A stretch of DNA of 64,000 nucleotides from Synanceia verrucosa (lineage: Eukaryota; Chordata; Actinopteri; Perciformes; Synanceiidae): positions 17,077,598 through 17,141,597 of the forward strand of contig CM056556.1 in NCBI GenBank assembly GCA_029721515.1, given 5' to 3'. Of this stretch, positions 14,226 to 26,500 are shown one piece after another. The translations under genes were made by a program, and so were the position numbers. The number at the start of each line of letters is the position of its first letter. The stretch's first letter is position 1. A model generated the notes under the pieces. That model was not told the origin of the DNA, made no database searches, and saw only the letters and a list, made by a program, of their open reading frames with translations.

Positions 14226-14365
14226 TCAGAACCAGAACTCTGAGACAAAGACGTGAACGTTGATGATGTTCTGGCCGGAATCGCCCTGACTTGTCAGGTT
14301 GCGCATGGACAGTTTCAGTACTGTAGTCAATGGACCAATCAGAGCCTTCACCTGACGAACAACAC
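14226..14365 (-). CDS. fbln1: fbln1 isoform D terminal exon
   Basis: Exon of 140 bases encoding GVVRQVKALIGPL, then VLKLSMRNL, NIINVHVFVSEFWF and a stop. The ending corresponds to the mammalian VHIFVSEYWF, the most conserved part of the fibulin C-terminal domain. The acceptor is CCCTGCAG. It completes a 690-residue D isoform. Confidence 0.93.
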
Positions 14366-17300
14366 CTGCAGGGGACAAAGAACAAAATTATCAGTGACAT
14401 CGAAGACAAACATCATCAGCAACGTGGCTACGAAGACAACACTATAATGGTTTGTTAATTTTGTCATTTCTTTGGAAACTTAATGATTTATTGAGAGTAG
14501 CATTTAGCAAACGTGACGATTGTTCATTCTGATTTTGAATGTTTTTATTTCTGTTTTATATTTAAAGGGTCACATAAAAACATGTTTTGTCACTTACGCT
14601 ATGGTATCTACCGCAAAGCAGAAAGTTTTGGTTTTAGGGGCTGAGGTTTTGATTTTGAAATTCCTCCACCAGCCCTAGACAGTTGAGGATAATGGAACTT
14701 TGTCTGTGGTGCTCAGCACATTGAAAAATTGCATTTGTTTTTCAACAGCAAAATATCATTTCTAAAGCAATGTCCCGGTCACAGGCTGTCTAAACTAGAC
14801 ACAATAATCATTCTCTTCTGTCTTATGCACGTCTTACAGCTCTGTCATATTTTTATATTCCATAGTTTTATTGAATACAGCTGTCTATGCTGGTTGCTTA
14901 TAGACCCCAACATATATTTTACATTTCAAGACTATTTTCTTGCATTGATTGTGTGTCCGCCACACCAAGCTGCTTTGATGTTGATGTGCTTATACTGTGT
15001 CATGCTGGCTGGCATAGACAAGCTGTCATGTTGTTGACAATCCACAGACATAATTGTCAGCAGTTTTCATAGAAACTATTCTTTGGTAGAAAATATTTCC
15101 AATGAATCCAGTGAGTCAAGACAGTCCATGGCAAAGTGAATTTTACTCCTCCCATAGACAACAGACACCCTCTATGATGGTAAAACACACGGGAGAATAA
15201 ACACACACTGCAACAGAGCATTACTGAATGCCCATGGAATCCATTGGGTGCTGTTTTTAAGTGAACATGCGATTACATGGGGAAAAAATGCCAATGTTTA
15301 TACAGGCTGTCAGCAGGCCTTTTCTCTGTAGAGAGCTGGTGACATTTCAGCTCTGGCCTGTTTAAACAGCCATCGCCAGAGTGCAGTCAGCCAGCACAAT
15401 CACCACACTGCCCTCCTATCACACCTTCAACCAATCCATTCTTTTTCTCATTTCCTCTCTTATTCATAAGTGAGTCAGTGAAGTGTTTAAGCTTTTAGAA
15501 TGATGACTCATGGGTTTGACTCAACATTGATCAAAATGACTACAGATCACTGCCTCACTCTGCCTGAATTATAAGGCTTGTTTTTGTGGTAAACTGAAGC
15601 AATAAAACACATTTGGTAGTTGTTCACCACGGGCAGATGAGGAGCCATCATCTCCGGCATCCTTTGGGAGACTGGCATCATATGATGGAGACCACTTCGT
15701 CACTCATTCTCTTGCTTTTCCTCTTCCCCTCTCTTTCCTTACTTAGGGGTCTGGTGTTTGTGGCACCATCACTGTGGTCCACAAGGGTAAATGAATCCCA
15801 TGTGTTTGATGGAGGGCGTCAGTCACAGTCGCACAACACAGAAATGGAGGCAATTCTCCAGGAACTCATCTTTAAGTCTGGGAGGGCGAGCAATCGAAGC
15901 TTGAACTGCTGTCGCTCTCTCTATCTGTCATTTTATTTTGTTCTCTCACCCCATCTCCAAGTCAGATCTGTGGGCACACAACAGATTCCAAAATATTCCA
16001 GCAGATTCTGGCGATAAGCGCTTAAAGGAGAGTGGAATGGGGCCCACTTCCACCAGGGTTGCCCCCCTTGTTTTGGTGTTTTGGGACTCTGTTGCGTAGT
16101 GACACAAGACAGAAAGGAGCGGGACTGAGATTTTATTGTTTCCAAAGCTTCAGCGCCATCAGAAGGAGCTAACCTTTGCTTAAACCTACCAACAGCTGCA
16201 ACATTACGAGAATAACTGACATGGAAAAAGAGGTTTTGAGTCTGAAAATGATTAAATGATTTTCAGACACAAACCAATAGAGATGGCACGCAACTTGGAG
16301 TTGACCGATGCAAACTCAAAGTGAGTTCAGGAGGTTCATGATTTGTCCATGTACTTAAGTTGAACAAAATCAGTTCAAAAGCTTCAGTGGTGGTTTGAGA
16401 AACCACACAATGAAGATGAGTAAGATATTATGAATACCACATGAACCTCCGCAAGACAGATGGGATTCAGTCCACATTAAGGGTTTTTAGTATTTGCATT
16501 AAGTGTGACCTATATCTAACAAGGGTTTAACACTCTACAGTCAGGGTTAACTGTGGATGTTTTTTCCACCAGAAATCCTAAAAATTGTTTCTGTGAAAAA
16601 AAGCTGAACAGTCTCACCGCATAAATAAATGCAGACATATAAACTGAACATGTATTAAGAACATCTAAATAATGCAATATGTGGAATGTGTTTGTTTTGT
16701 AAATTTGTTTGTGGTCTAATTAGCACATGCAGAGAGCACAACTGTGATCTTAGGAACAAAAATTCTGGTATAGTGCTCAGTAGCCTGTGCAAAATCTCCA
16801 AGTTCCTTCCAAAATCACTGTTGGTGATTTGAAACTAAACAGAAAACATATGTTTTTTTGTAATATGAGATGACCCTGAGTGTGATAACAAACCGAGGAA
16901 TGTATGTTAACAAGATGTATCATAGTTACTGTAATGATTCATGGCATTGTAAGAAACACCTCAATTGTCGAAACATCTTATACAACCTCTAGCCCTTGAC
17001 TTTTTTCACAGACTTGTGGACGAGAAAAAGGCAATTATGTCATTACAATGTGGGCCCAATTATGCGCAGAGGAGGTTGATACTGAAATCAGTGTATGTGA
17101 CCATGAAGACTGTGTTTCTGTAAGCTTCCCATCAAAGGCATAGTGGTATCCTCAATGAGGGGAAAGCATCAGCTAACAGCTAGGCCTCAACATACTCACA
17201 GTGAACCTGAGGTGAAACCACAACCGCATACTCATCTTTAACATTTCATCCAGGCTTTAAGGCAGTGAGCCAACAGTCACAAAACAGGTTGACGTTGCTT

Positions 17301-20300
17301 GGTTATCATACCACCTGAGATTCACATAAATAAACATAGGGAGGTTTTTCAAAACCATACAGCTGACAGTTTGCCCTATGACTGGGTTGCAAGGTCATGT
17401 AATCTGAGGCTGGCAGGCAATCCAGTTATAGTGCTGGAAAGGTTTGTGGTGACTTTCCATCTCACTGAGGTATCTGCCACAGGGTAAAAGGTGACTGAGC
17501 TGGCTTGAACAGCCACCATCAAACAAACAGCTGTACAATCTGTCTGCTCTCCAAAACATTCCGCCACACCATAAAGTAGCCCCTTAAGTAGAAAATAGCC
17601 TTAAATAAATGCATGCTAGAAGCAGAGACACTGCCACAAAACAAAGTGAAGCAAATGCCAGGAGCCATTTGTCATCCTTCATGGCCACGAGCGCTGCAAT
17701 ATTGAAGGGTTACATGTAAACAGTACAATTTCTGGGTTTTCTGGTTTCTACAACTCAGCGAGGAAGTGTATGACAAAATCCAAAATGAACGGGTTTAACA
17801 CCAGAGACAAATGAAAAATACGCATTGGCCTCACCACAATATTGTATAATGACACACTGGTTGTAGTGTTATGCATACTCACTGCAGTGAAACAATTGGA
17901 GAGTATCCAGGTGGTGTACAAAGCTCCAGTACGCAAATAGGGTACTGAGGGGCAGCATCAGCTATAATTGTGATGTGTTTTGTATCTAGCCATATCACTG
18001 AGGTACAGCTGTTGACTTAAGCTTAAACACAGCAAACAGTGGTCTCTTATTCAATGATTCTTTTCTCTCCAAACAGTCCATAAAAGCAAGGAGAAATTGC
18101 CAAAGAAATTGCTAACTAGCTCCCTTGTTTCCCTATTAGCACAGCGCCCAATTTTAGTTTTGATAATCCGTCAGCATGGCTGAAATATAATTCATTCAAA
18201 CTGCCAATATATAACCCACTGTACGCAGACTGAATGCACAGACCCCTTGGGTACCTGATCTTGTGTTTTTACGGCCTGGTCACTGGTACAAGGATGTCCA
18301 GTCAGGTCAGGCTGTCCAAACACAATTGACCATTCCAAAGAGCGGGTGGGAGCTCTGCCTACCCCTGCTTTGAAAGGCCAGCACATGTGGCTTGATATTT
18401 TAAGGTCAATTAACAGCGAGTCATACTTGCAGATCTCTCAAATGGCCCATGGGTCATTGTTGGACAGTGTTGCAAGCTGGTTAGTGACATCATTGAAAAG
18501 TAGCCGTGGGGAATTGGTTGGTTCTTTTCTCGGCATTTCTGTTTTAGCAGTTGTGGGTCAGAGCAGCTGAGATGACATAACATGCACCATTATCTTTACC
18601 ACAACCTTTGCACTACATTACAAGTGGCCTTTCAAAGCTAGGACCCATAACTAAGGAGTGAAATATAGACTTGACAATGTCAACCAAATAGAAAGGATGT
18701 GGAAAACTACTTTGTTTGCATTTTAAATCGGGATTTTATATTATATTCTCCATCTACATTATAAATGGAGAAATGTGTATAGCATCTTGACAAGCTGTTT
18801 CAGTACTTTGCTATATTTCTACATGTTACTACATGAAGGTGGATAAAAACATTTTGTGATTTGAGCAATTACCTAAGCAAAGTTTCATGTTCTTAAAATT
18901 ACAGTGTCAGTTACACAAGACTGAAGATGACTATAAATTAAATAGACCACCAGCCCGAGGAAGAAAAGTGTATTTGATGAATTATTAAGACATTTTTATT
19001 GCAAGTATTATGGCCTATGTGTATACATACCAGTATCCATTTGAGTGTGACATATCTGCATTGCTATCACTTTTTGTCTGCACATAGGTGGTGGAGGACC
19101 ACCCGTGGGAAGCGTGTGTTGGACTGAGGGGCTTGTTGGACGGAGAAGACCCTGTTTGTTTAGCTCTTCTAATCTCTTATGGGGCAGACAAGGATTCCTG
19201 GGCTTGGGCTTGGCGCGCTCTAGCGGGCCTACTGCTGCCATGCCATGATTCATTCAAATGACAGCCTCTCAAAACAGAGAAGTTGTCTGCTTATCGCCAC
19301 TGCTGTTCTCAACTCCTCACCAGCACAGCCACAAGCCAGAGCCACAAACTCCACTGGCTCTGAAGTAGTCATGTCTCACATGGTAGGCTCACATTCCACC
19401 AGCCACTGTGGAAGGCTGCACTGACAGCCATAACTACCTGCACAGAGACAAACTGTTCACTTCCTGTTCCATTCATCTTACTGGCTGCCTCACTGGTTGC
19501 CAGCCCTGTGCCAATGGCCATGCAAAAGGCAGGCATTCTCTGCACAGGATATAAACCGCAAAGGCACATTTCCACCTGCATCTCAAGAACAAATGGAATT
19601 TAGCCCTGACATCTTAGACAGTTACTCCAGAGGATGACTATGATTCATGAAGAGAAGCTACTATATTATCTGTTGCTGTAAGACAAACAGAAATGCTACA
19701 TAAATCATTTTTTCCCCTGCTAAAAAGAATTAGACAGCAATGACTAATGGTTCAGCAAAATCCTTCCATGACAAATAATTATTCATGAAGGGGAGTCATT
19801 TGGAATGACTAAACATGTACTCACTGTTTGATTCCACAGTTGGCTAATGATTGTATTGTACATTTGATTTACATATTAATACTGGTTCACAAGTCACAAA
19901 TGGCCAAGTCAAGTAAAAGCACAAGTTGTATAATTCCACCAGTGTTTTTGTTGGTTAACTTGAAATTCCACACATCTCTCTGTGTCTCTTATCAGTGTCC
20001 TGCCCTCTTCTCTCCAGTTTCTTTCAGTTCTTACCCCATCCCAAACCCCAATCTCCTTCTTTCTTCTTCCATGGAGCAGTGTTTTCAAAGGGAGGGCCAT
20101 CCACCTGCTGAGTACCAAAATCAATCATCTCATCATCAACCCTTTGCAAACAACCTGTCACTAACCAAAAAGTGGATGACAGCGTTAGCTTGAGTAATGC
20201 ATTCCTCCACTGTTTTGTTTCCAAATATGAGTGTGATGTGTCACATTATGTTGTCTTTGTTGTAAGGATGATATATATCATGTCTGCTGTGTGTCCACGT

Positions 20301-20533
20301 ACCTGTAGGGATTTTTGTGTGGTTGCCACTGTGCTACTGTGGTCGTCATGGGAATTCGTAAGCGCTTGATTGTTTCTGATCATGTTTTCCAGGTGCCATG
20401 GGCCTGTTGTGTTTGCACAGATGCGTAAGGCTGTCACTTGTCTTACAGATGTGACAGTAATGGGAAAGCCAGTGATGGATGACTAGGAGCTAGGAAAGAG
20501 TGGTGCAATTTTACACTATTTAGTGTACTGTCA

Positions 20534-20571
<38 letters not shown>

Positions 20572-23500
20572 CCCCATATATCTATGCAAACACTGTGTGT
20601 GTGTGCATTCATCTCCTTTTAAAAGAGTGAGTAAGTAAGCATAACGGAAAGTAGTGTCAGCCAATCAAACCTCTCAAGAATCACTTTTTCAGTGAGGATT
20701 CCTAATATCCTTTTTGTCCCTTTCAAAAACAAAAGAAGTGGCCAAAAATAATGGCCAAAGTTAGTTTGAGTTTGCGCACTTGTTCATTAGTGGAGCCTTA
20801 AAGTCTGCAGCTCTTCACATCCCACCAAGCCGTAATACCACTGTTGGAGACACAGGAGATACTGGAAACTAAGCTTCCTGAAGTGACACGTCAGCTAGCC
20901 TCATACAATGGTTACGCAACAGCAGCATCCATGGGCCAAACCACAAAATAAAACCAAGAGGGGCTTCATCACACCATGGATGCCACACTTCACAGCGAGT
21001 AGTCAGTGACCAAGGACTCCAGTGCACAAGGCCTCAATTTGGATATGTGACGGGCAACTGGTGCTAACATGCAAGAGCTGCATCCAATAAGCATCCAATT
21101 GGTTTGGGAAAGAAGTTGCTCCTCACAAACAGGCCTTTCATGTGGTCGTCAGTTTAAGTGCTCTAATGCTCGGCGAGACACTGAGGCCTAGCGTGGGGAA
21201 ATGGAACAATACATTTAACCACATGAAGCAAAGCGCCCAGGATTACTTCTGCACATATTTCTGCACATCTCTCTCTCTCTCTTTTCATTGAATCACAGTC
21301 TCTCACTTTGTCTTTCTCTTCTCTACAATTTTATTCTCCCTGTCTGCCTTGCACACACACATACATACTTGCCCTTGCAAATGAGCACCACTATAAACAG
21401 GGATTTTCTCTGTAAATCCTCTTCACACACACGTATACAGTACAGACACACACAGTAGATGATATATTACAAAATAAGGCTTACCACTCCGAATTACACC
21501 ATTGTGCATTCCAACAAAAACATACTATTATATGACAGTGCAATATAATTATAACTGCTTTAACATTGATTTATGGAAAGTATTGCTGGTCATTAAAAAA
21601 ACTCTCTCATGTCTTTGTATGTGAATCTGTGTATGTCTGATAAGCACACATCTGCACAAGTGTACAAGTGTGCACCCACTAGCCTGAACCAGTGACATTC
21701 ACACACTCTTTTTTCCCTTATCCTTACACTTCCATTCTGCCTACATCTCAACATAAAACCAAAAGAAACACCTAGAATTGTCACAGTGTGTTACTTCATC
21801 CACCCAGAGCCAAGACTCAGATCAGTTCTCCCACAGGCACGCAGGAGCTTCTGGTCATCATCAGACATGGTATCTGCTGCTCCGACTCAAACTAGTGCAG
21901 GGGCTCTTTTGTGCATGCTGGCGGTCGCTGAACAGGTAGTCAAGATTAACTGCTTGTCAACTGCAATCATTTATGCACACATGCTACTTTAGATTCATAC
22001 ACTCTATTCCAGTGCATTCAGACTGCCCTAACTTATTGTGAAAAGTAAAGATATACTTTGGGATATGCCTAGCCATAGATAAGTGAATTAAATGGTACTT
22101 TGTTTAACCACAAGACTGCAGAAATCAATGCCAAATATGTGGTGAGACAGGAACAAGCCTTCGTCTGTCTTAAAGTGCCACTCTTCAAAGACGGAGACAA
22201 GAAGAGCTCCCATAAAGACGATGACAGCTATGTGATGCCACAACACTGCAAAGACCATAACGTGCTGTGTCAGATGCACTTACGTCAAGCAGTCCACACA
22301 TTGCCTTCTCAATGTTTCAAAAAGAGAAATATTGTAAGATATACTGTCTCCTTTCTAATCACGGAGGCTGCAGAGTGGTGCAAGCTACATGTTGAAGCTA
22401 CTATTGTCAAATGTTTGCATGATTTTGGTGCATTCAGACTTCAAAACATAGTGAAACACAAATTAAAGTCCCCGTACTCACCCACATACATTCCGTTTTC
22501 TACACGCTTGATGATGTCAAAGGCGTTCTCCACGTTGCCCTCCAGGATGTCAAACTTGACGTCATAACTGCCTAAGTGATAGGACCCATAAGCCGGCACT
22601 GTGGTTCTCAGGAAAACAATCTCTGTTGGAAGATAACAATTAGACACAAAAAGCTGTAGGAGCATAAAGCCTCATAATCACACTGCAACCAAGCCGCCAA
22701 GCTTGTGCCAACTCTTGCTTTTCTTTTTTTTCTTTTCTTTTCCAAGAGAAAGACAATAAAATGGGGGATGGAAATGTCAGAGTATTTGTACACTGAGAGG
22801 GTCACAGGAAGGTTGAGGCTTTTCAGTGCTATTGTTCAGCTGAAGGGCCTCGAGTCCTTTACACCCCAACTCAGAGCTTATGAGAAATGACAAGAGCTTA
22901 ACTCCCTGTGACGTTGCGCATGAGTGTGTCTGAAACATGCACTGCATGCCAGCCAATAGATGCTTGCAAGCTGTCACTGTCTGCGAGTGATTACAGTGGT
23001 TACTCATATCCAACCAGTATACTCTCTGGTGTGGGTGAGCCAAGCCCGGACTGCATGGAGAACATCATGGAATAACTAATTTGGAGGTCAAAGGTAGTCA
23101 TATGGATTCTGACAACTGCAGGGAAATGCATTTGATGGGGGTTCAGAGATTAAGGGAGCTTAAGTAGAGCTACAGTGAAAAAAAGGCTAAGGACCATATA
23201 GTTATCATGATGTCTTCACATTTGTTGTCTAGTCGCAATACATATACATTATATTGTGCTTATGGGAAATATGCGCCTATTAGCTTTACACTACTCTTAA
23301 GCCAAAAACAAATAAAATATATTTGAATACCAAATCCAAATTACCAGCTCTAGCTTTAACTACTTAACATGTTTAGTAGTTTGCTCAAGAGGTGCTGGTA
23401 CTGCAGCCCTTTCCAGTTTATGCTAAGATAACCTAACTAGCTTTGTATTTTGTCCATTTGTCCATTTTATTGTGTTTTTTTTTTACTTTTGTTACTGTAG

Positions 23501-26500
23501 CCTGGTCATAGCCCTCCATAATCTTCCGCTCAATTATAATTTGCCGACATATTACGTCTGGGTTTGATTCCCATTTCTCAGAATGCATTCCATCATGGCC
23601 AATCGGCAAATGATGGGGGGACGGGGGAAGGCGGGTGTTAACGATGACATCGAACATATGCGCAGCAGTCTAGCTGGTTGTAGTTTGGCAATGGTAGCGG
23701 AGATAGAAGTGAAGGAAGCCATTCAATCTGTTTTGGCTAGGCTCCCAAATATTCAGCAATTGAAGTCGGAGCAAGAGGAATGTTTAACCAGTTTTAATGC
23801 TGGTAAAGATGTCGTGGCTTTACTCCCCACGGGGTTCAGGAAAAGTCTTATTTTTCAGTTAGCTCTGTTAGTGGTGAACGAGTTGGCTAGCCTGAATGCT
23901 AGAGGCGCATTACATACGTCACAACCAAACGTTAGCGACTGGGTAAAATCAGATCCAATCATTTCAAACTCCAACAGAGTTCACGCCTTCCGTCTGATAT
24001 TCTCAATGGAGGAATGTCAGATCCTCTGTATGATAGTATGAGGGTTTGGTAAGACCAGGCTATACTTTTGTATATTTTTTTTGAGTTTACCCCAAAATTT
24101 TCCAATATTAATATGCACACAAAGAATCGAGCTGTACCTACCCTCTGGCCTTGTGAACTCTCTGAAGGTGGGCAAGGAGATGAAGGTGTGGGACACTGAG
24201 TGCATTGGGTCCAGAACACAGGCAACATCATTGGGCTGACAGGACTTTATACAGCGAATGGTGTCAGAGCGTTGAAGCCTAGCCACTCTAAAGGAGAGAA
24301 CAAACATACATACCCACAAAAAAAAGAAAACACAAACACACACATGGCCTTTGACCTTCAGCTAATGTCTGTTTAAGGACTTCAGAGTCACCCGCCTTTG
24401 GTTTCTGAAGTTCATAAAAACAGGGCATGCTTGGAAGCAGCTCATCAAGAAATCAGGAGGACAACTCCAATGGCTGCTACACAAACATCTGTACAACACT
24501 GGATACAGCAGTCAACATCAAAATCAATCAAATTCTATGTGGTTTGGAAGTGTAATAAACCACTGATGGCTGAAGCTCATGCTGAAGCCAACCTTTGTAG
24601 CATGTGGGGACTAGCGTGCTGCCATTGATGCTGTTCTGATGCATTTCAAGCTGTGTGGGAATTGAATTACTACGCTTACAGAGAATGATCCACAACCTGC
24701 TCAGGAAAATATTTGGATTTGCTGAGCATCCCCGGCTTCACATCAGATTATCTCTTGAGGAGGATTTATGGGGCAAGGGAGTGTTCTAAAAGACTCCTAA
24801 ATTGTGAGCAACATGACTAGACACCTCCCCAGCCTCCCCCTAGGGCAGCTCTCATCCTATTATTTAGAGCTTTGTTTATTCCACAGACTAATCAGTGACA
24901 GGTCGGAGGGAATGGAGGGCCTCTGCTGCCTCCTAAGGCTAACGCCACCTGAAGTATCACTATTCACTACCTGTCTGCTACATAAGACTTTGAGAGAGGT
25001 TTCTAAGGCATTAACAACCTCATAAATCACAACTTTGTCTTTGAAACGATGAGAAACTTGTGATCACAAGAGAGCTATTGAAACAAAATAAAAGCCTTGA
25101 CTTCGACATCCAAGATGTTAAATTTAAGCTTGGTTTTTCACAAAGGAGACAAGTCAGTACACGGTTATATTGGGTTATAAAAACACTCAAGTTGCCATGT
25201 ATAAGTCCAGTTAATGTGCATGGCAGCCATATAGCCGCATTGTGAGTCATGGGCCGTGGATCTCTGGCGCTCCTCAGGGGACCTATAGGCTGCAGCTCAA
25301 AGCCCAGGCCCGATTTGGTTTGCAGGGCTTCTTCAATGGAGAGCAAGTAGAGAAGCCCCTGACAAAAAGTCAAGCCACCACTGGGTAGGGGCTTGTAATT
25401 AGCAATTAGCGGGTGGGTCCAAGTTTTGCTTCGGCCCATGCCAAACCCACAAAATGTTCTTCTAGTTTATAATACCACGGCCTGAGTTGCAGAAAGACCA
25501 GAGCAGGGCTCTAGAGGACAAGGTGAAAGCTCTATTGGGGTAGAAAGTAAATTTATGAGAAGATAATGACCCAGGATGAACTGAACCCTCACACACTTAC
25601 AAAGCACAGCAAGTGGAGCTAACTACAGCTCCATGTGTGTCTTAATGTATTTATACCCAAAACACCTATATGGAAGTTTATGTATATTCACGCATGAGTA
25701 CCTTTGTGCATGCAAATATGCTTGTGTATACATGTATATGTGCGTGTGCATGCACAAATGTACGTCGTCTTCATCTTCCCCATGCCTCACGTGGCCTAGC
25801 CCAGGAGAAAAACCCCAATACTTTCATACCAGAAAGAAAAACAGACTTTTTGGATGGAAGTCCTCTGGTCAAGCATGGGGCTTTTTATTTTTTTGGTAAT
25901 TATTATTTATAGTCGGCACATTGATAACGACCCAACACAAACACTGCAGGGCATCATTCATTCTGTGCGCGGTGATGTTGCTGCACCACAAATTGTTCAG
26001 ACCACCGGCCAGAGCCCAGAGCCCCATAACTCAATGTCAAAGGGGAGGAAAAAACCTTCTGCGCACCACTATGTTCTTATTTTAAGGATATCCCCACTAG
26101 GGACCAAGTGCATCCTTACTGGCCTGACAGCTCAGGACAGGAGGAACCTAGGACATCTGAATTTACAGTTATTATAAGCCACAGCCCTCAGGCAGCAGCC
26201 TCACAGCATGTCAAACTATTTATACTCTCTCCTGCTGGTGCACATTTCCCTGTCTTTGCCACTGCATCCCATCGCGTGTCACTTACTCAGCCTTCATTTG
26301 GATTATCTGTCTGCTTTGGGGTTTACACCCGCAATATGCAGTGGAAATCTGTGCATTTCACATTAAGCCTAAAATGTAATGGGAGCAAAAGAGATGTGCA
26401 TGAAAATAACTGTCACAGAAAGACGTATTGCGGTGCAAGGTAGCTGATGTTTGGGAAGTGGGAGTAACAAAGCGTTAAAAGGCCCAGTCTGGCTCATTTC

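Noticed and set aside
15613..16017. 134-codon plus-strand frame in the last fbln1 intron
   Set aside because: There is no family likeness, signal-peptide logic or splice context; the hydrophobic stretch comes from a CT-rich tract.
19008..19253. Proline-rich minus-strand frame of 81 codons
   Set aside because: It reads somewhat like protein, but there is no acceptor/donor pair in phase and no recognisable relative.
22100..22567. 155-codon plus-strand frame
   Set aside because: It is partly antisense to the fbln1 D exon at 22482-22622, which explains its openness; there is no domain.
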